Assembly: GCA_900291925.1 (NCBI GenBank)
Contig: UWYS01000008.1
Location: 310,001-374,000, forward strand
Length of the DNA stretch: 64,000 nt
Source of the DNA: Thecaphora thlaspeos
Taxonomy: Eukaryota > Basidiomycota > Ustilaginomycetes > Urocystidales > Glomosporiaceae
Direction: 5' to 3'
The translations under genes were made by a program, and so were the position numbers. The notes under the pieces were generated by a model. That model was not told where the DNA came from. It ran no database searches and saw nothing but the letters and a program-made list of their open reading frames with translations. Shown here in pieces: positions 1 through 11,655 of the stretch (position 1 is its first letter; the number at the start of each line of letters is the position of its first letter).

Positions 1-1073
1 TGTGCTCTGCGTCCTCACTGCAGTCGCGCAACGTCCTTGCCGTGTCTCCGCAGTGAAGCGGTGGCGGTCGCACCTGCGTGGCGACGTGGCGGTGATCGTC
101 GCGGATGCTCTGGCCGCCTTTTGCTACCGTCAGACCCGCTTCTTCAGCCAAGCCTTGCCCGTTGCCGTGCTGCGATCCGGTCGCAGCGACCTGCGCCACA
201 TCTTCGCCGGGAGGCGCGGCCGCCTCGCTCAGCACGCTGGCCTGCATCGGCTTCGGTTCCTCCGCCATCTGGGTGGCGCTGAATCTTGGCGTCTCTGAGC
301 CCTGCCCGGACGTCGTCCTGGCCATGTCAGTCCGCTGCGGCTGCGGCTGCTGCTCCTTGTTGCTGCCCGCGCTCTTCTCCGCGGCCTTTCGCTCATTGTC
401 GGCATCGTGCTGCGGACGCTGCTGCTGAGGGGCGTGGCGCTTCTTGAAGCCAAGCACCAGCCCTTCGTCCACTTGGCTGGTCGAGGGGCTCGCCTCGATG
501 CTGTCGATAGATGTGCCCGCTGCGCTAGCGCTGGTCCAGCCTTGGTCAGATTCCTGCTCGATGGGCCTCTGCCTGCTGTGCTCCTTGCGTCGGCCGGCCC
601 GCTCGTCGTTGGCCATAGCGAGCTGCGTACTAGATTTTGACCTCTTGGCGCTCGATAGATTGGAGCTGCTGCCGCCGCGGTGGAGGCGGTCACTCGACTT
701 GTTGTGCCGCGCTGCCCTCTCAAGCGCCTTGAGGCCGTCAACGCTCTTTCGCCTCGACCCAAATTCCGGCGCCCTATCTCGAGCAGCGTTGTCGCCGTCG
801 CCTGAGTTGGTGGACATCATCAGGTTAGGGTCGAATCTAAGCAGGGAGCAGGTGGAGCACATGCGAAGGGAAGATGAATGTCGACTCGCTGAGCCCCCTT
901 GCGCTCTGCTCGAAGTTGCTGAAAAAGGCCGGGAAGAGAGCGAGGGAATTGGAAACGTACCTGCCGCGAACACCGTTCTGCTTGCCTACAGCCGGTCTTC
1001 TACCACCGTGGTCGGATCCCGCACCAGAGCTGCCGGCGCGATGCAGGCTGCGAGATCTTGAGGTGGCTGTCAT
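1..1073 (-). CDS. Ser/Gln-rich hypothetical protein, 3' end cut off by the window
   Basis: The best reading on the minus strand is an exon starting at or before ATG 1073 and ending at 961 (CAG then GTACGT), an intron 960-837 ending CTTAG, and an exon from 836 running off the window at base 1. The join is phase 2 and reads GVRG-RFDPNLMM. The second exon stays open for about 278 codons. It is rich in Ser, Gln, Arg and Ala, with short basic/serine patches (SSSNLSSAKRSKSS) and a Q/P stretch (PQQQRPQ), typical of a disordered regulatory protein. I recognise no domain. The start is uncertain because the frame stays open upstream of 1073, so another 5' exon is possible. The C-terminus lies outside the window. 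Confidence 0.5.
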
Positions 1074-1600
1074 CTTGCTGGCTTGGCCGGAGGTATGCGA
1101 CGATGCCGTGGCAGAGTAGCCCGAAAGACGAGACGAGGTATCTCTGGTCGTTCTGATCGGCTCGGTGGAGCAAATGTGACCGTAGTGGACGATGTCTACA
1201 GGTAGGCTTCGTGCAGGTCGAGGGGGAGATAGGTCTGAGACGGTGTGTGCGGTTTGCCCCTCGAGCGAGGAAGGCCGAGTGTTCAGACGGCCTATTAGGA
1301 TGGCCGGATGGATGGGCGCGGCGGTAGAGGCTCCAGGCGGGTTTGTAACTGTGCGGAAGGCGGAAAGGACAATGCAGAAGACGAGATGGCCGGAAGAGAA
1401 AGCTGGCAATGTCGAAAGGTCGACAGGGCTCTGCCGGGTCGAGGTGGGATGAGTTCACAGCGGTAAGACTTCCGTCGGTCCAGCTACGAATGGAGCAGCT
1501 CGGTATGGTCTTGTGGGGCTGAGTAGGGACCTAGGCTGCGCCGACTGCGGATCCGAAGCGCCGCCGCCGTGCCGTGGTCGAAAGGCGGGATGAGTGTGTA

Positions 1601-1644
<44 letters not shown>

Positions 1645-2329
1645 GAAGAGAGAAGGCGTGCCGTGACTGCTTGCCTGACAACCGGATCGACGAGGGGCAG
1701 CGAGGTTCACCAACTACCTAACTGCGTGGCGGCGTGGTGGGAGGAGGGCTAGGGAGAAAAGGGGCGTTGGCAGCCAGGCGGGGCACTCTGGGTGACAAAC
1801 GCGCGACGGTTCCTGCCACGGTTGGTGTCGACGATAAGAGGAGAGAGCCAAGCTGCATGCCGTGAGACGTTGCAGCAAGCCAAGGCGGAAAAGAGAGGCC
1901 GCCGCCCCGCCTGGCCCCGCCCCACCTGACCTGGCCTGGCCTGGTCTGGTCTGGCCTGGGGCCTCTGCCTTGCTTTCTGGCCCGCCCGCCCGCCCGCTCG
2001 CTGCCTGTGGTCAGGCAGGCAGTCAAGGCAGGCAGGCAGCGGCCGAGCCCTTTCCAAAGTCACAGGCAGAGGGTGGCCTCGCCCAGTGTGCTAGTTAAAA
2101 TCAGGTCTTGAGTAGTAAAGAGAGTCAAGAGTGTGTCGTGGCCACTCGGTGTCCTGCCTCCAAACACGCAGCCGCGCCCGCCACTCGTGCTGCGCCACCC
2201 AGCGTCCAGCGTCCCTCCCTCCGCGCATCCGGTCGTCGTGCGCACCGTCCCAGCGCCGTCTTTGGCAGCCAAGCGATACGGACCCCTATCCTCCCTGCGC
2301 GCAACGCACCGCAACCAACCTTACCCAAC
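1074..2329. other. Intergenic region, divergent promoters
   Basis: This region separates the minus-strand Ser-rich gene from the plus-strand DUF4112 gene and should hold both promoters. It contains a TG/AG compound microsatellite near 1594-1644, short GGCCT/GGTCT repeats near 1925-1960, and GCCC and GGCA repeats near 1980-2040. I found no convincing gene in it. Confidence 0.6.
1594..1644. repeat. Compound microsatellite (TG)n(AG)n
   Basis: A run of TG dinucleotides passes directly into a run of AG dinucleotides. The tract is non-coding, lies between two divergent genes, and is likely to vary in length between strains. Confidence 0.9.
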
Positions 2330-3376
2330 ATGGCTTCCACCATCGCCAACAGGGTCACTCGACGGCTGGTGGGCGACCAGGCAAAGAAGTACCAGCCAGA
2401 GGTGAGTAGCAGCGAGCGCATCATGCTGTACTTGCGCGAATGTGCGGCGCGGCGAGGCGCGGCCTTGTCGGCGGTGGCCGCCCTCATCATGATGCTCAAA
2501 GCAACGTCGTGTCTCTCCCCTCTCCCGCTCAAACCTCTCCACCTTAAAACCCCGCGACAGGACCCTCTCTATGAGTTCTACATGGTCAACGGCAAGCAGA
2601 AGCGGAGGAAGCGTTCCCTACCTCCCGGCTTGACGAGGCGACAGGCAAAGACGCTCAAGAAGATTAGGAAGCGCGCGCACCATCTCGACAAGGGCTTTTA
2701 CATCTGTGGTTTCCGCTTTGGCTGGACGGCCATCGTCGGCATCGTACCCGGCCTCGGCGACATCACGGCGGCGATTCTCAATTACTCGCTCGTCGTCAAT
2801 CCGGCCAAGAAAGAGATCGAAGAGTAAGTCTCCCCAGCCCCCGCGGACGTCCGCCCAGTCTTGACCTCGTTCTGGTGCCGGCTCTCGTGGGGCGTGTCGA
2901 CTGACCAGGTCAGCCTCCTCCACCACACCACTCCGACCGTCGACCAGCCTGCCCGACTGGCTTGTCCGTCAGATGTACTTCAACAACGCCGTTTCGGCCG
3001 GCGTCGGCCTGGTCCCCTTGGTCGGAGACATTGCCCTGGCAGCGTGGCGAGCCAACAGCCGCAACGCCAATCTGATCGAAGAGTGTGAGTGGTGGATCTG
3101 CGCGGCACTAAGCTCTCAGGCTGTGGGCTCCACTCTGTCGGATCGAGCCCATCCTCTGACGAGGGGATCCCTTGTTAACTCCCCTCTCCGTGCCATTCCG
3201 CACCCACCCTTCCACCAGTCCTGCGCGTCAAGGGTAGAGAGAACATGGCAAACGGCCTCACCGACCTCACGCCAAGGCCATCCAATGACGAGGCAGCGGC
3301 TGCCCAGGCCACGGCTCGGCAGGGTGTCCAAGGCGCTGCTGGCGCAACGCAGACCCACTTTTCGGCAGCAAGATGA
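2330..3376 (+). CDS. DUF4112 family membrane protein
   Basis: Four exons, 2330-2401, 2561-2823, 2909-3084 and 3219-3376, give 222 residues in an unbroken frame. The start MASTIANRVTRRLVGDQ follows an AACATGG context. A basic segment (KQKRRKRSLPP, KTLKKIRKRAH) is followed by two hydrophobic stretches ending in VGIVPGLGDI and VGLVPLVGDI, the paired GLGD/VGD signature of the DUF4112 family. The acceptor at 2908 was chosen over the one at 2972 because only it keeps frame and gives LPDWLVRQMYFNNAV, which family members typically show between the two hydrophobic segments. The function of the family is not established; the hydrophobic pair suggests membrane association. The C-terminal 50 residues are Ala/Gln-rich. 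Confidence 0.85.
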
Positions 3377-3752
3377 TGGCGAGTGTCCACCCATCCCCGC
3401 TCGACAGTGCCTTCCGTCCGTGCTTCTGATCTGCTTGCGGCCTCTCCGCCTGCGTCATGTTCTTTACAGCTGCATCTCCATCCCGCTCCTCTCGTCTCCG
3501 ATCCGATCCGTTATTTCCGTTCCTCTGCCGGTTCCAGTCCTTATTTCCAGCTTCGATCGCTCTGCACCGCCTCATCTTCTCGCCCGGCGTCGTCCAACTG
3601 TAGCGTTACAGCCCAAGCTCGTCAAGGGAGTATATACAAGCGTGGAAATCATCCAGCAGTAGTGGTATCATGAGTAGCGTCTACATGTCATGCGCGACCA
3701 CCCCCGGCACGGGCGAGGAGGGAGAAGGAAGGAGAGAAGCCTCGTGTCCCAA
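3377..3752. other. Convergent intergenic 3' region
   Basis: Downstream flanks of the DUF4112 gene (+) and the WDR89 gene (-). The sequence is pyrimidine-rich and no gene is seen. Confidence 0.6.
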
Positions 3753-5385
3753 CTAGCCGTACGGCTTCCACCTCTGGTTCCGCCCAGCGAGCGGGCCATC
3801 GTTCCTGGGACTGCTTCTGGCACTACCGGATTCAGACGTGCCTCGACCCCCGGCTCGGATGGCTCTGCCGAAGCTCGTCGCCGTCGAGCTCGGCGGGGCG
3901 ACCAGCTGCGATTGCTCGAGCCGTGAAACAACAGTGGAGGCATCGTCACCGTCGTCGGCCCCGACTCTCCAAGTGCATAAGCGGCCGTCCTCTCCGCCCG
4001 AGTAGAGAACGCGCGTCGCGGCGTCGTAGTCGACGCATCGCACGATGTCGTTGTGGCCCGGTCCGCTGCCGCGGTCGCTGGCCTCGGGGAAGAGCGCCTC
4101 CATCTTATAGCCGCCTGCCGCTTCTGGGGATGCAGTGATGATGGAAAAGGAGCCCGTAGATGTGCCGACATACATCGAGACACCGAGCGACGGCACCGTG
4201 AATGGTGAGACGATAGGCGAGGCGGCAACGGCCGGAGACCAGAGCCGAGAGGAGCAATGAGCATCGATGATGTAGTCGGTTGTCCAAGCTGGCTGGAGGC
4301 AGGTGGACGATCTCACGTCGACTGGATACAGAAGTGGGTCAAACTGCAGATCCCAAAGGAGACAGATGCGATTGTAAGATTCTGCTCAGTCTCATCATCC
4401 AGCTGCTGCTGCGGCTGCTGCTGCGGCTAAAACGCTGGCGCTGCTTCGAGCTGCATTCTATCATTGGGTAGCTCACCTTGTCGGCGTCCCACACACTAAG
4501 GGTCTGCATATCGCCCACGGCCCAAACCGAGTCGAGGCATCTACGCCGCGCGTCAGTTTCCTGCTGCATCAGATCGTCGTCGCCGTCGTTGGTCATGTCG
4601 ACGTCTGACGACCCTCCCCAGAGGCGCCTACCGCCGCCGCCCCATCCTGCGCGTGCGACGCTGCTGTTTGTGTTGCCCACAGCAATGACGGCATCGTTCT
4701 CGTCCTGGACAGTCGTGTCGACGGCGCACAGCAGGCCGTCTGTGCTTCCGGTGAGGAGGATGTCGGCATGCTCGGGCGAAGGATGGAAGACCAGGGTGGT
4801 GACGTCGTCAGAATGCGACTCAGTATAGCGGAAGAGGGAAGCGCCCGGGCTCCGCACGTCGTAGAGCTCGACGTAGGCGTCCACGCCGAGCAGCTCGGTG
4901 CCTGCCGCGACGAGGTGTGGGTTAGAGGGATGGGGAGAAGCGGCCACGCTGTGGAAGGGACCACCGCGCGAGCCCTTGAGCACAAGCGTCGGTGCAGCGA
5001 GTGCGGCTGCCGAGCGGATGTCGTACGTGCTGACGGTGCCGTTTGTGCTGGATGCGACGAAGCTCGAGCCGCCGGCGGAGGGAGGGAGGGCGTGCACCTG
5101 CGTGATGCGGTCGACGTCGGAGAGCCGGGCCGAGTGGAGCGTGGACGCCGTCGCTTTGTCAACCAGGGTGACGAGGGAAGGGTGGGAGACGGTAAGCAGG
5201 ACGGGATTGGGTGCGTCGAGGGAGGCAAGATGGACGAGGTATGGTGGTGCGCCGTGCAAAGTCTGAGGTGGGACGGCCTGGCTGTAGAGGGGACGCCGGG
5301 TCGAGAAGCGGTCCAGAGAGAGCGCCGGTCGCAGAGCAGGTGCCTTTGCGGCGCCAGAGAGGGTAAAGTCCATGTTGAAGGCCAT
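3753..5385 (-). CDS. WDR89: WD40-repeat protein, WDR89 homologue
   Basis: Two exons on the minus strand, 5385-4477 and 4343-3753, encode 499 residues. The intron (4476-4344) starts GTGAGC and ends CTGCAG, and the join reads SVWDADK-FDPLLYPVDV. The protein has WD40 blades throughout, for example NGTVSTYDIRS, DAYVELYDVRS, DILLTGSTDGLLCAVD and RVLYSGGEDGRLCTWR. The last is followed by a Ser/Arg-rich tail ending RWKPYG, and a basic tail like this is common in WDR89 proteins. The start MAFNMDFTLSG at 5385 is preferred over upstream in-frame codons because the upstream part is low-complexity and lies in the divergent promoter shared with the syntaxin gene. WDR89 is a single beta-propeller protein of poorly defined role, probably a scaffold. 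Confidence 0.85.
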
Positions 5386-5912
5386 GGCTGAAGGGGCGGT
5401 CGGGCGGGATACGGAGAAAGGGAGGCGGGAGAGATGCCCTCTCCCGTCTGAGTTGAGGGAAACGACGATGGACGGGGGACAAGACGTCCTGTGCGACAGT
5501 GAAGCAGGAGAAGGGATGCTCGAGGGCAGGGAGGAGCCCTTTTGGCGCTTGCTCCCGAACACCTTCAGTGCACTCTCGCAACCCTCTTTCTGCCGAAGAA
5601 AAAGCAGCGTCTCGGAATTCGGGTTATCTTCACGCATCATGCTTATGTCATCCGTACAGCCTCCAGCTTCAGCGGCACGCCGGGCTGGCAGCGCACGGTT
5701 GGCGGATGAGCGCAGCTCCACACTCAGCCCCGTCGTTGAAAGGGCCGCTCAACCCTTGGACCTCCGCCACCACCATCGCCATCCTTCACAGCCCGGCCCC
5801 ACCCCACGCTGCTGACCGCCAACCTCGGCCGCCACCGCCGTCGCCGCGTCGCAAACACGCGTCCCGTCTCGTCGATACCGTACAGTCTCTGGCTCACGTC
5901 CACGCGGCCGCA
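5386..5912. other. Divergent promoter of WDR89 and PEP12 genes
   Basis: About 530 bases between two divergent start codons. Open frames cross it on both strands but show no recognisable protein, and I read it as promoter plus 5' leaders. Confidence 0.6.
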
Positions 5913-7150
5913 ATGTCCTTCAACGACCTCGAGGCCGGCTCGTCTGGCAGACCGTCTTCCTCCCACCGCAATCCCCCGCTCCCACTCTACCGCGACGACC
6001 ACCCCGCCGCCTCCTCTTCCCAGCCCATAGATCCCGAGTTCGAACGCCTTTCGAAACGCATCGGCATCCAGATCTTCAAGATACAGTCCAACGTCACCGC
6101 CATCCAGAAGCTCGTCTCTCTGCTCGCCAAGCCGCTTTCAGCCTCGGCCTCGGCCGCCAAACCTGCGGCCCGGAACCACGACTTTACGAAGCGCATGTGA
6201 GGATCTGGATGACGCTCGCCGCCCCTGCTCGCGGTATGATTCCTCTCACTTCCGTCGACTTTGCTGATCCCTTTTGGCGTTCTTGCCCGCCTTCCCCCTT
6301 CCTCACCCGCGCTCGGGCAGCCACGACCTGACCGAGACGACCCGCGAGCTGATCAAGGATGGGACCTCGGATATAAAGACTCTAGCGACGTTCCCTCTAC
6401 CCGCGACAGTCGCCCGCTCTCGAACCTCGCCGGCCAAGCTGACGCAAGCAAAGCTGCAGCGTGACTTCCAGGCGGTCGCCCTCTCCTTCCAGCGCGCGCA
6501 ACGGGACAGCGTGCAAAAGACGCGCGAGGCCCTCGACGGAGAGCGGCGGCGGGACCTCGAGCTGCGCCAGACCAGCGGCGCAGCGGCCCTAGCGGACGAG
6601 GGAGGTCAAGAGGAGGGCGCACCGCTGATGGAGCTCGACTCGGCCGGCGTCTCCTCGGGCCAACATCAAGCACAGCAGCTTGACCTCCTCCAGGGGCCGT
6701 CGCAGGCGGACCTCGAGTTCCAAGAGTCGCTGATCGCCTCGCGCGAGGCCGAGATTCGTGAGATTGAGTCGGGTGTTCAGGAGCTCAACGAGATCTTCCG
6801 CGACCTGGGCAATATAGTCCAGGAGCAAGGCGGCATGATTGACAACATCGAGTTCAACATCACCAACATCGCCGAGAACACCGAGGGTGCGGACCGGGAG
6901 CTCGTCGTCGCCCACGAATACCAGCGCAAGGCGGGTCGCCGAGCCGCTTGTTTGCTGCTCATCGTTGGCTTCGTGATCGCGGTGGTGCTGCTCGCTGTGA
7001 GTCTCTGTTCCGTAGCTAGTCTCGACACGCTGGCGTGGCCGCGCCGAGGCGATAGAGGACTGCAGCCTCGGGGCTGGCGGCGCAGAGCTGACCGTGCTTC
7101 TCTTGACGCTTCCCCTGCTCCCGCGTTGCGTTCCACAGGTGCTAAGCTGA
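5913..7150 (+). CDS. PEP12: Endosomal/vacuolar t-SNARE syntaxin (Pep12/Vam3 type)
   Basis: Three exons, 5913-6196, 6321-6996 and 7139-7150, give 323 residues. The N-terminal half holds a Habc-type helical region (FERLSKRIGIQIFKIQSNVTAIQ; IHDLTETTRELIKD). The SNARE motif runs from SLIASREAEIREIESGVQ through LNEIFRDLGNIVQEQGGMIDNIE to ENTEGADRELVVAHEYQ and carries the central Gln of a Qa-SNARE. A single C-terminal membrane anchor (LLLIVGFVIAVVLLAVLS) ends the protein. The third exon adds only Val-Leu-Ser and the stop, and is the tail end of the anchor. The protein should sit on late endosome or vacuole membranes and drive fusion of Golgi-derived vesicles. The choice between Pep12 and Vam3 cannot be settled here; fungi outside Saccharomyces usually have one protein for both roles. 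Confidence 0.87.
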
Positions 7151-7657
7151 GTGAGTTCCATGCTCGATCTTGTCTGTGCCGAACTCCGCTCTCCGCTGCC
7201 CGTCACCTGCAATCCTATTGTATACCCACCCAAAGTGCCGCATCCGTAGTCAGCCAGGAGATCTTCCGGTCACGTCTCGACGGATGAAGGCGTGCTGGAA
7301 TGTGGCATAATGGGCCGTGCGATGGGATCGCAGCCGTCCGTGCCATGGTGTTACGGCTTGAACGGTGAGCGCGCGTATGGGGCCCACGACGTAGCCGGCC
7401 GGGAGCGCGCCGATCCGTGCGCTCGAGAATGTTGAGACCGGAGCGCGCCGTGCTTTTCTGGCGGCCCGAGAGGAGCCACGCGGAACCTTACACGCTTCCC
7501 TGTGCCTCTCTCCGCTCACCGTCGCACGTGACCAGGGCAAGCAGCTGTGTTCGTCTGGCCGTTGCGCCCTGCCAATCGCCGTGCCCCCATCTCCCCCGTA
7601 GCCAGTGCCGACCCGACTGTCAGCCCACCACGACCCTCGCACCGCCCCAGTCGCAAC
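7151..7657. other. Intergenic region before the glyoxalase-like gene
   Basis: Terminator of the syntaxin gene followed by the promoter of the next plus-strand gene. No gene seen. Confidence 0.55.
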
Positions 7658-9192
7658 ATGGCCGGACACACTGACCCGGACCAGATCCCCCATCTCGACC
7701 ACCTCATTCTCCTTGTCAATGATCCGAAACTGGCGTCAGAGCAGACCGAGCAGCATCTCGACAAAGCCATCGCCATCTTTTCGAATCTTGGCTTCTTCGT
7801 TGTCCGAGGCGGACGCCACGCCGACGATCTTACGTCCAATGCTCTCGTGGTACTTCCCGACGGCGTCTACATCGAGCTGATCCGGTTCGATCAGGCGCCG
7901 CCGGCCGGCTCGGGCGAGGCGCAGCGAGACTACGAGGAGCGCCGCAAGCGTCACTGGTGGTACGGCTCGAAGCCGGGCTGGATAGACTGGTGCCTGCTCG
8001 GCGGGGTCGCCGACGGACGGATCGAGGCCATCAACCAGGCCGCCCGGGTGCACAGACGCGAGCTTCGCCGCATCCGCGACAGTCTGGCAGAGGAGGACCA
8101 AAGCGATGCTGTGACCGCGTTACCCAGGCTGCTCTACGATCCCCCTCGTAAAGGTGGTAGAATTACGCTCGATGGCAAACAGCTCGGATGGAACGTCACC
8201 TTCCCCAGCCCCCCCGGGACCATGGAAGAGGAGACGGGCTACGCGGTGGGAAGGAAGAGGGGCAGTATCCCCTTCTATTGCGAGGACCTCACTCCGAGAG
8301 AGTGGAGAGGTGAGATATAGGTTGTGGATCGCCAAGCACCGCAGACCCATCCTCGTACGTCCGGCGATGGAATACGCGCTCACCAAACGTTGCTGGGCAG
8401 TCGGTTCCGCGCTGTCTTCTACCCTCTGTCCTACCCTTCCATCTCTCCCAATTGACTGCAGTGCCGGACTTGCACTCGTCGCATCCCAATCAGTCCACCG
8501 GCATCAGCTCCATCACCCTGCTCTACGCAGTCGAAGGCTTGTCGGGCGCCCTCAAGGACCTCGCGCTGAGCACATCGCTTTCCCTGAGCCTCGTCCACCC
8601 GTCCGCCCCATCGCATCAAGATCCCAGGGTCGCCAGACTGATCAACCTGATGTTGCGCGCGCCAGCGGACGCAGAGCAAGGCTCGGGGCCAGACGAGCTG
8701 CGGCAGGGCTGCGCCGCTGTAAGCCGCAAGCACCGGATCAAGGTTCACGTCAGGGTTGCCGACGACCCTGAGGAGCGCCACTGGCTACAGACCCATGGCG
8801 AAGGCCTGTACGAGGTCGAGTTCTACGGTGAGTAGCGGCAATCAGAGCGGTTCAGCGGTCACCGCTGACAGATGGCACAGCATGGCTCACGATGGCTGCT
8901 CTGCCTTGTGTTATCGACCAGTGTCGGCTGCCAAGCTGTCACCAACAGCGCCTCCCGATGGAATCGGTGAGTTGCCCCCCCGACCTACCCTAGCACACAC
9001 ACGTAGACGCAGACGTACACGAGCTCGCACGCAGGTAGTAACGTGCATTGCGAGCGACAGCATGTTGACCATCCTTTGACGACGGACACATCCGCTGCGC
9101 TGCACATTCGCCTTCAGAACACACGACCCTCGACGCGGGCTACGGTCGGCTCCGGCTCCACCCAGTTATGCGCTGAACGGGGCGGCGCTTAG
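7658..9192 (+). CDS. Glyoxalase-like (VOC fold) domain protein
   Basis: Proposed exons are 7658-8309, 8462-8827, 8922-8966 and 9035-9192, which stay in frame for 406 residues. The N-terminus (IPHLDHLILLVNDP, then AIFSNLGFFVVRGGRHADDLTSNALVVLPDGVYIEL) is the first module of the vicinal-oxygen-chelate fold as found in the 'glyoxalase-like' family. A central PGWIDWCLLG and a second module (STGISSITLLYA) follow. Substrate and reaction are unknown for this family. The first two exons are secure. The last two are chosen because the small exon and the 68-nt intron restore an open frame ending in a beta-strand-like ALHIRLQ. An alternative acceptor at 8880 gives a different, shorter tail. Confidence 0.7.
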
Positions 9193-9304
9193 ACGGCTTT
9201 GACAACGAGCTGCATGATGTGGATCGCCCGTCTCGACGCCGTCTGGTCGATTGTTCGTGTGAACGCTTTTGCACGTCTAAAGGGCCACGCCTAAAGGGCA
9301 ACGC

Positions 9305-10879
9305 TCATGGCGGAGAACCGAGGCATTCGGTGTACCTCTGCCAAGCGCTCTTCGAGCCGGCCGGCCGCAACAGTATCCTCTCGCCGTTGTCGCCAAAGTA
9401 TCCATTGTCTGACCAGCCTTTGATGTCCGCCTCTGGAAAAGGACCGAAGACCTCGACATCCGGTGCTACGGCGCTGCCCGATGACCGAGCTGCTGCGGCG
9501 AGGTACGAGGGCGACCACTTGTATTCCCACTGGCGAAGAGGATCCGCGGTGGTTACGAGCGCTTCCGCTGCCGCCGCCATCGTTGCGGATGGCTGCTCAA
9601 ACCGCGCAGCAGGGTCGAAAGTGCCCCTCACCAGGCCAGACTTGCGCACATCTCGGAGCAGGCTCTCATACGTCCGGTCGTAGGCGTCCATCTGGCCGAA
9701 GCGCGATATCAGGACAGAGGAGAGATGTGTGACGTCCTCGAGATCAACAACGGCCTGAGGTCGGCCCTTGGCCTGCTTGGACGCTGCCGGTACGCCAGCC
9801 GCCGCATCAGCGTTCGTGTCTTGATCGATTGCCGGTCCGTCGCCGTCCATCGCCGTCTTCTGCTCGGATGCACGTTGCGCCTTAGATGCCTTCCCCTGCT
9901 TTGCCTGCTTGCCCAGCCGTCGCAGCGTCCCGAGGACGCTCTCGCCCTTCCTCATGAGCTCGACGAGGCGCTTCTTGACGTCGTCCTCGTCGTTGTCCTC
10001 TTCTTGCGCCTTTGCCTCCTCCGCCTGCAGCTCGTGTTCGCGCTTCTTCTGCGCCTCTCGCGCGGCGCGGATTTTGCTGCGCGAGTAGTTCCCCGCCAGC
10101 CAGACGTCGTGGTCGGCGTGGGGATCCTTGGAGTTCTCGACGTAGTTGCCGTCCTCGTCGAACTTGCCCGTCTGCATCTCGTCCTTCATGTTGAAACCGG
10201 TCACCTTAATGCCATCGCCATGCCGACCCCTCTTGCCCACTTTTCCCTTTGCCCTTCTGCTCGTTTCGGCGGCGCGCAGCGGGGTGCCTCCTGGAGACGT
10301 GGGCGGTGTCTGTTCGCCGAGCGCATTGAGATCTCTCAGCTCATCTTGCTCTTCGTCCGAGTCTTCAAGCTCGAGGTCTGGATCGTGATCGTCATTGTCA
10401 ATGTCGTCGCCATCGCCATCTCCGTCGCTGCCTTGGCCTTTGCCACGAGACTTGGAGCTGAACTCTTGACCCTCAATCTCTCCTAGTTGGAGGAAGCGTT
10501 TGCGTTGCCTGTGTTCGTCGAGATCGCCATCGTCCTTGTCGCCGCCTGCTTCGTCTGCGCCAAACATGTCGTCTTCGCCGTCGTCGTTCGCCCTGCGCTC
10601 TGCCTTTATTCGGTGGGTAGCGCCGTCCTCATCGCCGGACGACTCTGACTCGTAGCCCGATGTGATGACGCGGCCCTTCCGGCCTTGCTGCTGCCGCTTT
10701 CGATCTTGCTCTTCAAGCTCGGGATCATCCTCGATGGTGGCATTGGCCAGGTGTTGGGGGACTGTGGCATCGAGTGTGACGTCGTTGAACCTCTGCCTCT
10801 TTGAGGACGTGGAGCGGGCGGCTTCTTGAAGGATAGAGGCTGGGTTGGGCACGGAAGCCTTTCGTTTGCCCGTTGACAT
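9305..10879 (-). CDS. LIN1: U5 snRNP protein LIN1 / CD2BP2 with C-terminal GYF domain
   Basis: A single exon of 524 residues, starting MSTGKRKASVPNP. The N-terminal half is highly acidic (ELEDSDEEQDELRDLN; GSDGDGDGDDIDNDDHD). The conserved LIN1 core GFNMKDEMQTGKFDEDGNYV is present near the middle, followed by DVWLAGNYSRSKI and a charged helix ([20 protein letters not shown]). The C-terminus has the GYF-domain pattern: WEYKW, later FGPFPEADIKGW and NGYFG. These proteins join the U5 snRNP and bind proline-rich partners through the GYF fold during spliceosome assembly. The frame stays open upstream to 11638, but that stretch is promoter-like low-complexity DNA including a G15 run, so ATG 10879 is the start. 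Confidence 0.88.
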   Translation of the reverse strand: MSTGKRKASVPNPASILQEAARSTSSKRQRFNDVTLDATVPQHLANATIEDDPELEEQDRKRQQQGRKGRVITSGYESESSGDEDGATHRIKAERRANDDGEDDMFGADEAGGDKDDGDLDEHRQRKRFLQLGEIEGQEFSSKSRGKGQGSDGDGDGDDIDNDDHDPDLELEDSDEEQDELRDLNALGEQTPPTSPGGTPLRAAETSRRAKGKVGKRGRHGDGIKVTGFNMKDEMQTGKFDEDGNYVENSKDPHADHDVWLAGNYSRSKIRAAREAQKKREHELQAEEAKAQEEDNDEDDVKKRLVELMRKGESVLGTLRRLGKQAKQGKASKAQRASEQKTAMDGDGPAIDQDTNADAAAGVPAASKQAKGRPQAVVDLEDVTHLSSVLISRFGQMDAYDRTYESLLRDVRKSGLVRGTFDPAARFEQPSATMAAAAEALVTTADPLRQWEYKWSPSYLAAAARSSGSAVAPDVEVFGPFPEADIKGWSDNGYFGDNGERILLRPAGSKSAWQRYTECLGSPP

Positions 10880-11655
10880 GATCGCTGGAGATAGACGGCG
10901 TCGGCGCGAGCAGAGAGTGATGGGCGGAGAAGCAGGGAAAGAAGTGCTTGGGGACGAGTTGTGGAGGCGGTTCCCTTTTCTCGGCAGACGGACCCGGGCT
11001 GGCGCAGGGTCGAGACGAGAGCCACACACTACGCACGAGAGACGGTCCATCAGAGGCTGTGGGCGCACGGGCAGGAGCGGATGCGTGTTCGGGCCAGCCG
11101 TGGGCGGGGGGGGGGGGGGGCGCGCGCAGCCTTTCGCTCTGGCCTTTCGCTCTGGCCTGCCTGCCTGCCTGCCGCTTTTCCGGCGCAGCACAGAGAGGGC
11201 TTCGCGCGGCCTCCCCTTCCCCCTCTCCCGCCTCGACCATCGATCGATATATCGTGCCCTCGCAGCTCGCTCCAGCCCGCACTGCGCCGGCCTTTGGGAC
11301 ACCTCCAAAGAACGTCCATCCGTCCCCCAGCGGCCTAGCAGGTGATACTCACACCCTCGTTCCTCCTTCCATAGCACCGGTCTCAAGAACGCACGCTGGC
11401 CGCGACTGTCCAACCCTCGAACCTCGCACGCTCCAACCAGCCACATCGAATATGGGCTCACAGCTAGGCATCGAGACATCATAGACCTCGCCCTCCTCGT
11501 CCCTGAGCTATCCATCGAGCTCTCCAAGGAGCGACAGGAGAGAAGCTCCAAGCAGCTAGCAATCTTGGCCCGCTTCGTGTCTCTTAAGGCCCAGGACCTC
11601 GTTGGAGACGCCGCCGCCCCCGCCCTCCGTCCGGCCACCCTTCCCGAGCGCGATC
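10880..11655. other. Divergent promoter of LIN1 and the PDK1-type kinase gene
   Basis: Contains an uninterrupted run of 15 G at 11106-11120 followed by a CG-rich patch and repeated CTGGCCTTTCG/CCTGCCTG units. Open frames on both strands lack any recognisable protein content. Confidence 0.6.

Noticed and set aside
837..1409. Minus-strand 190-residue open frame
   Set aside because: Its 3' part reads through an intron (960-837) and its 5' part shows no conserved content. Only the middle is kept, as an exon.
1594..1644. TG/AG tract as a telomere or centromere signal
   Set aside because: Too short and a plain dinucleotide repeat; an ordinary microsatellite.
10880..11638. N-terminal extension of LIN1 to a 777-residue protein
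   Set aside because: The added 253 residues are translated promoter DNA, including a G15 run, and family members start close to MSTGKRK.
11602..11655. Earlier start of the kinase at 11602
   Set aside because: The codon there is TTG; the first ATG in frame is 11656.
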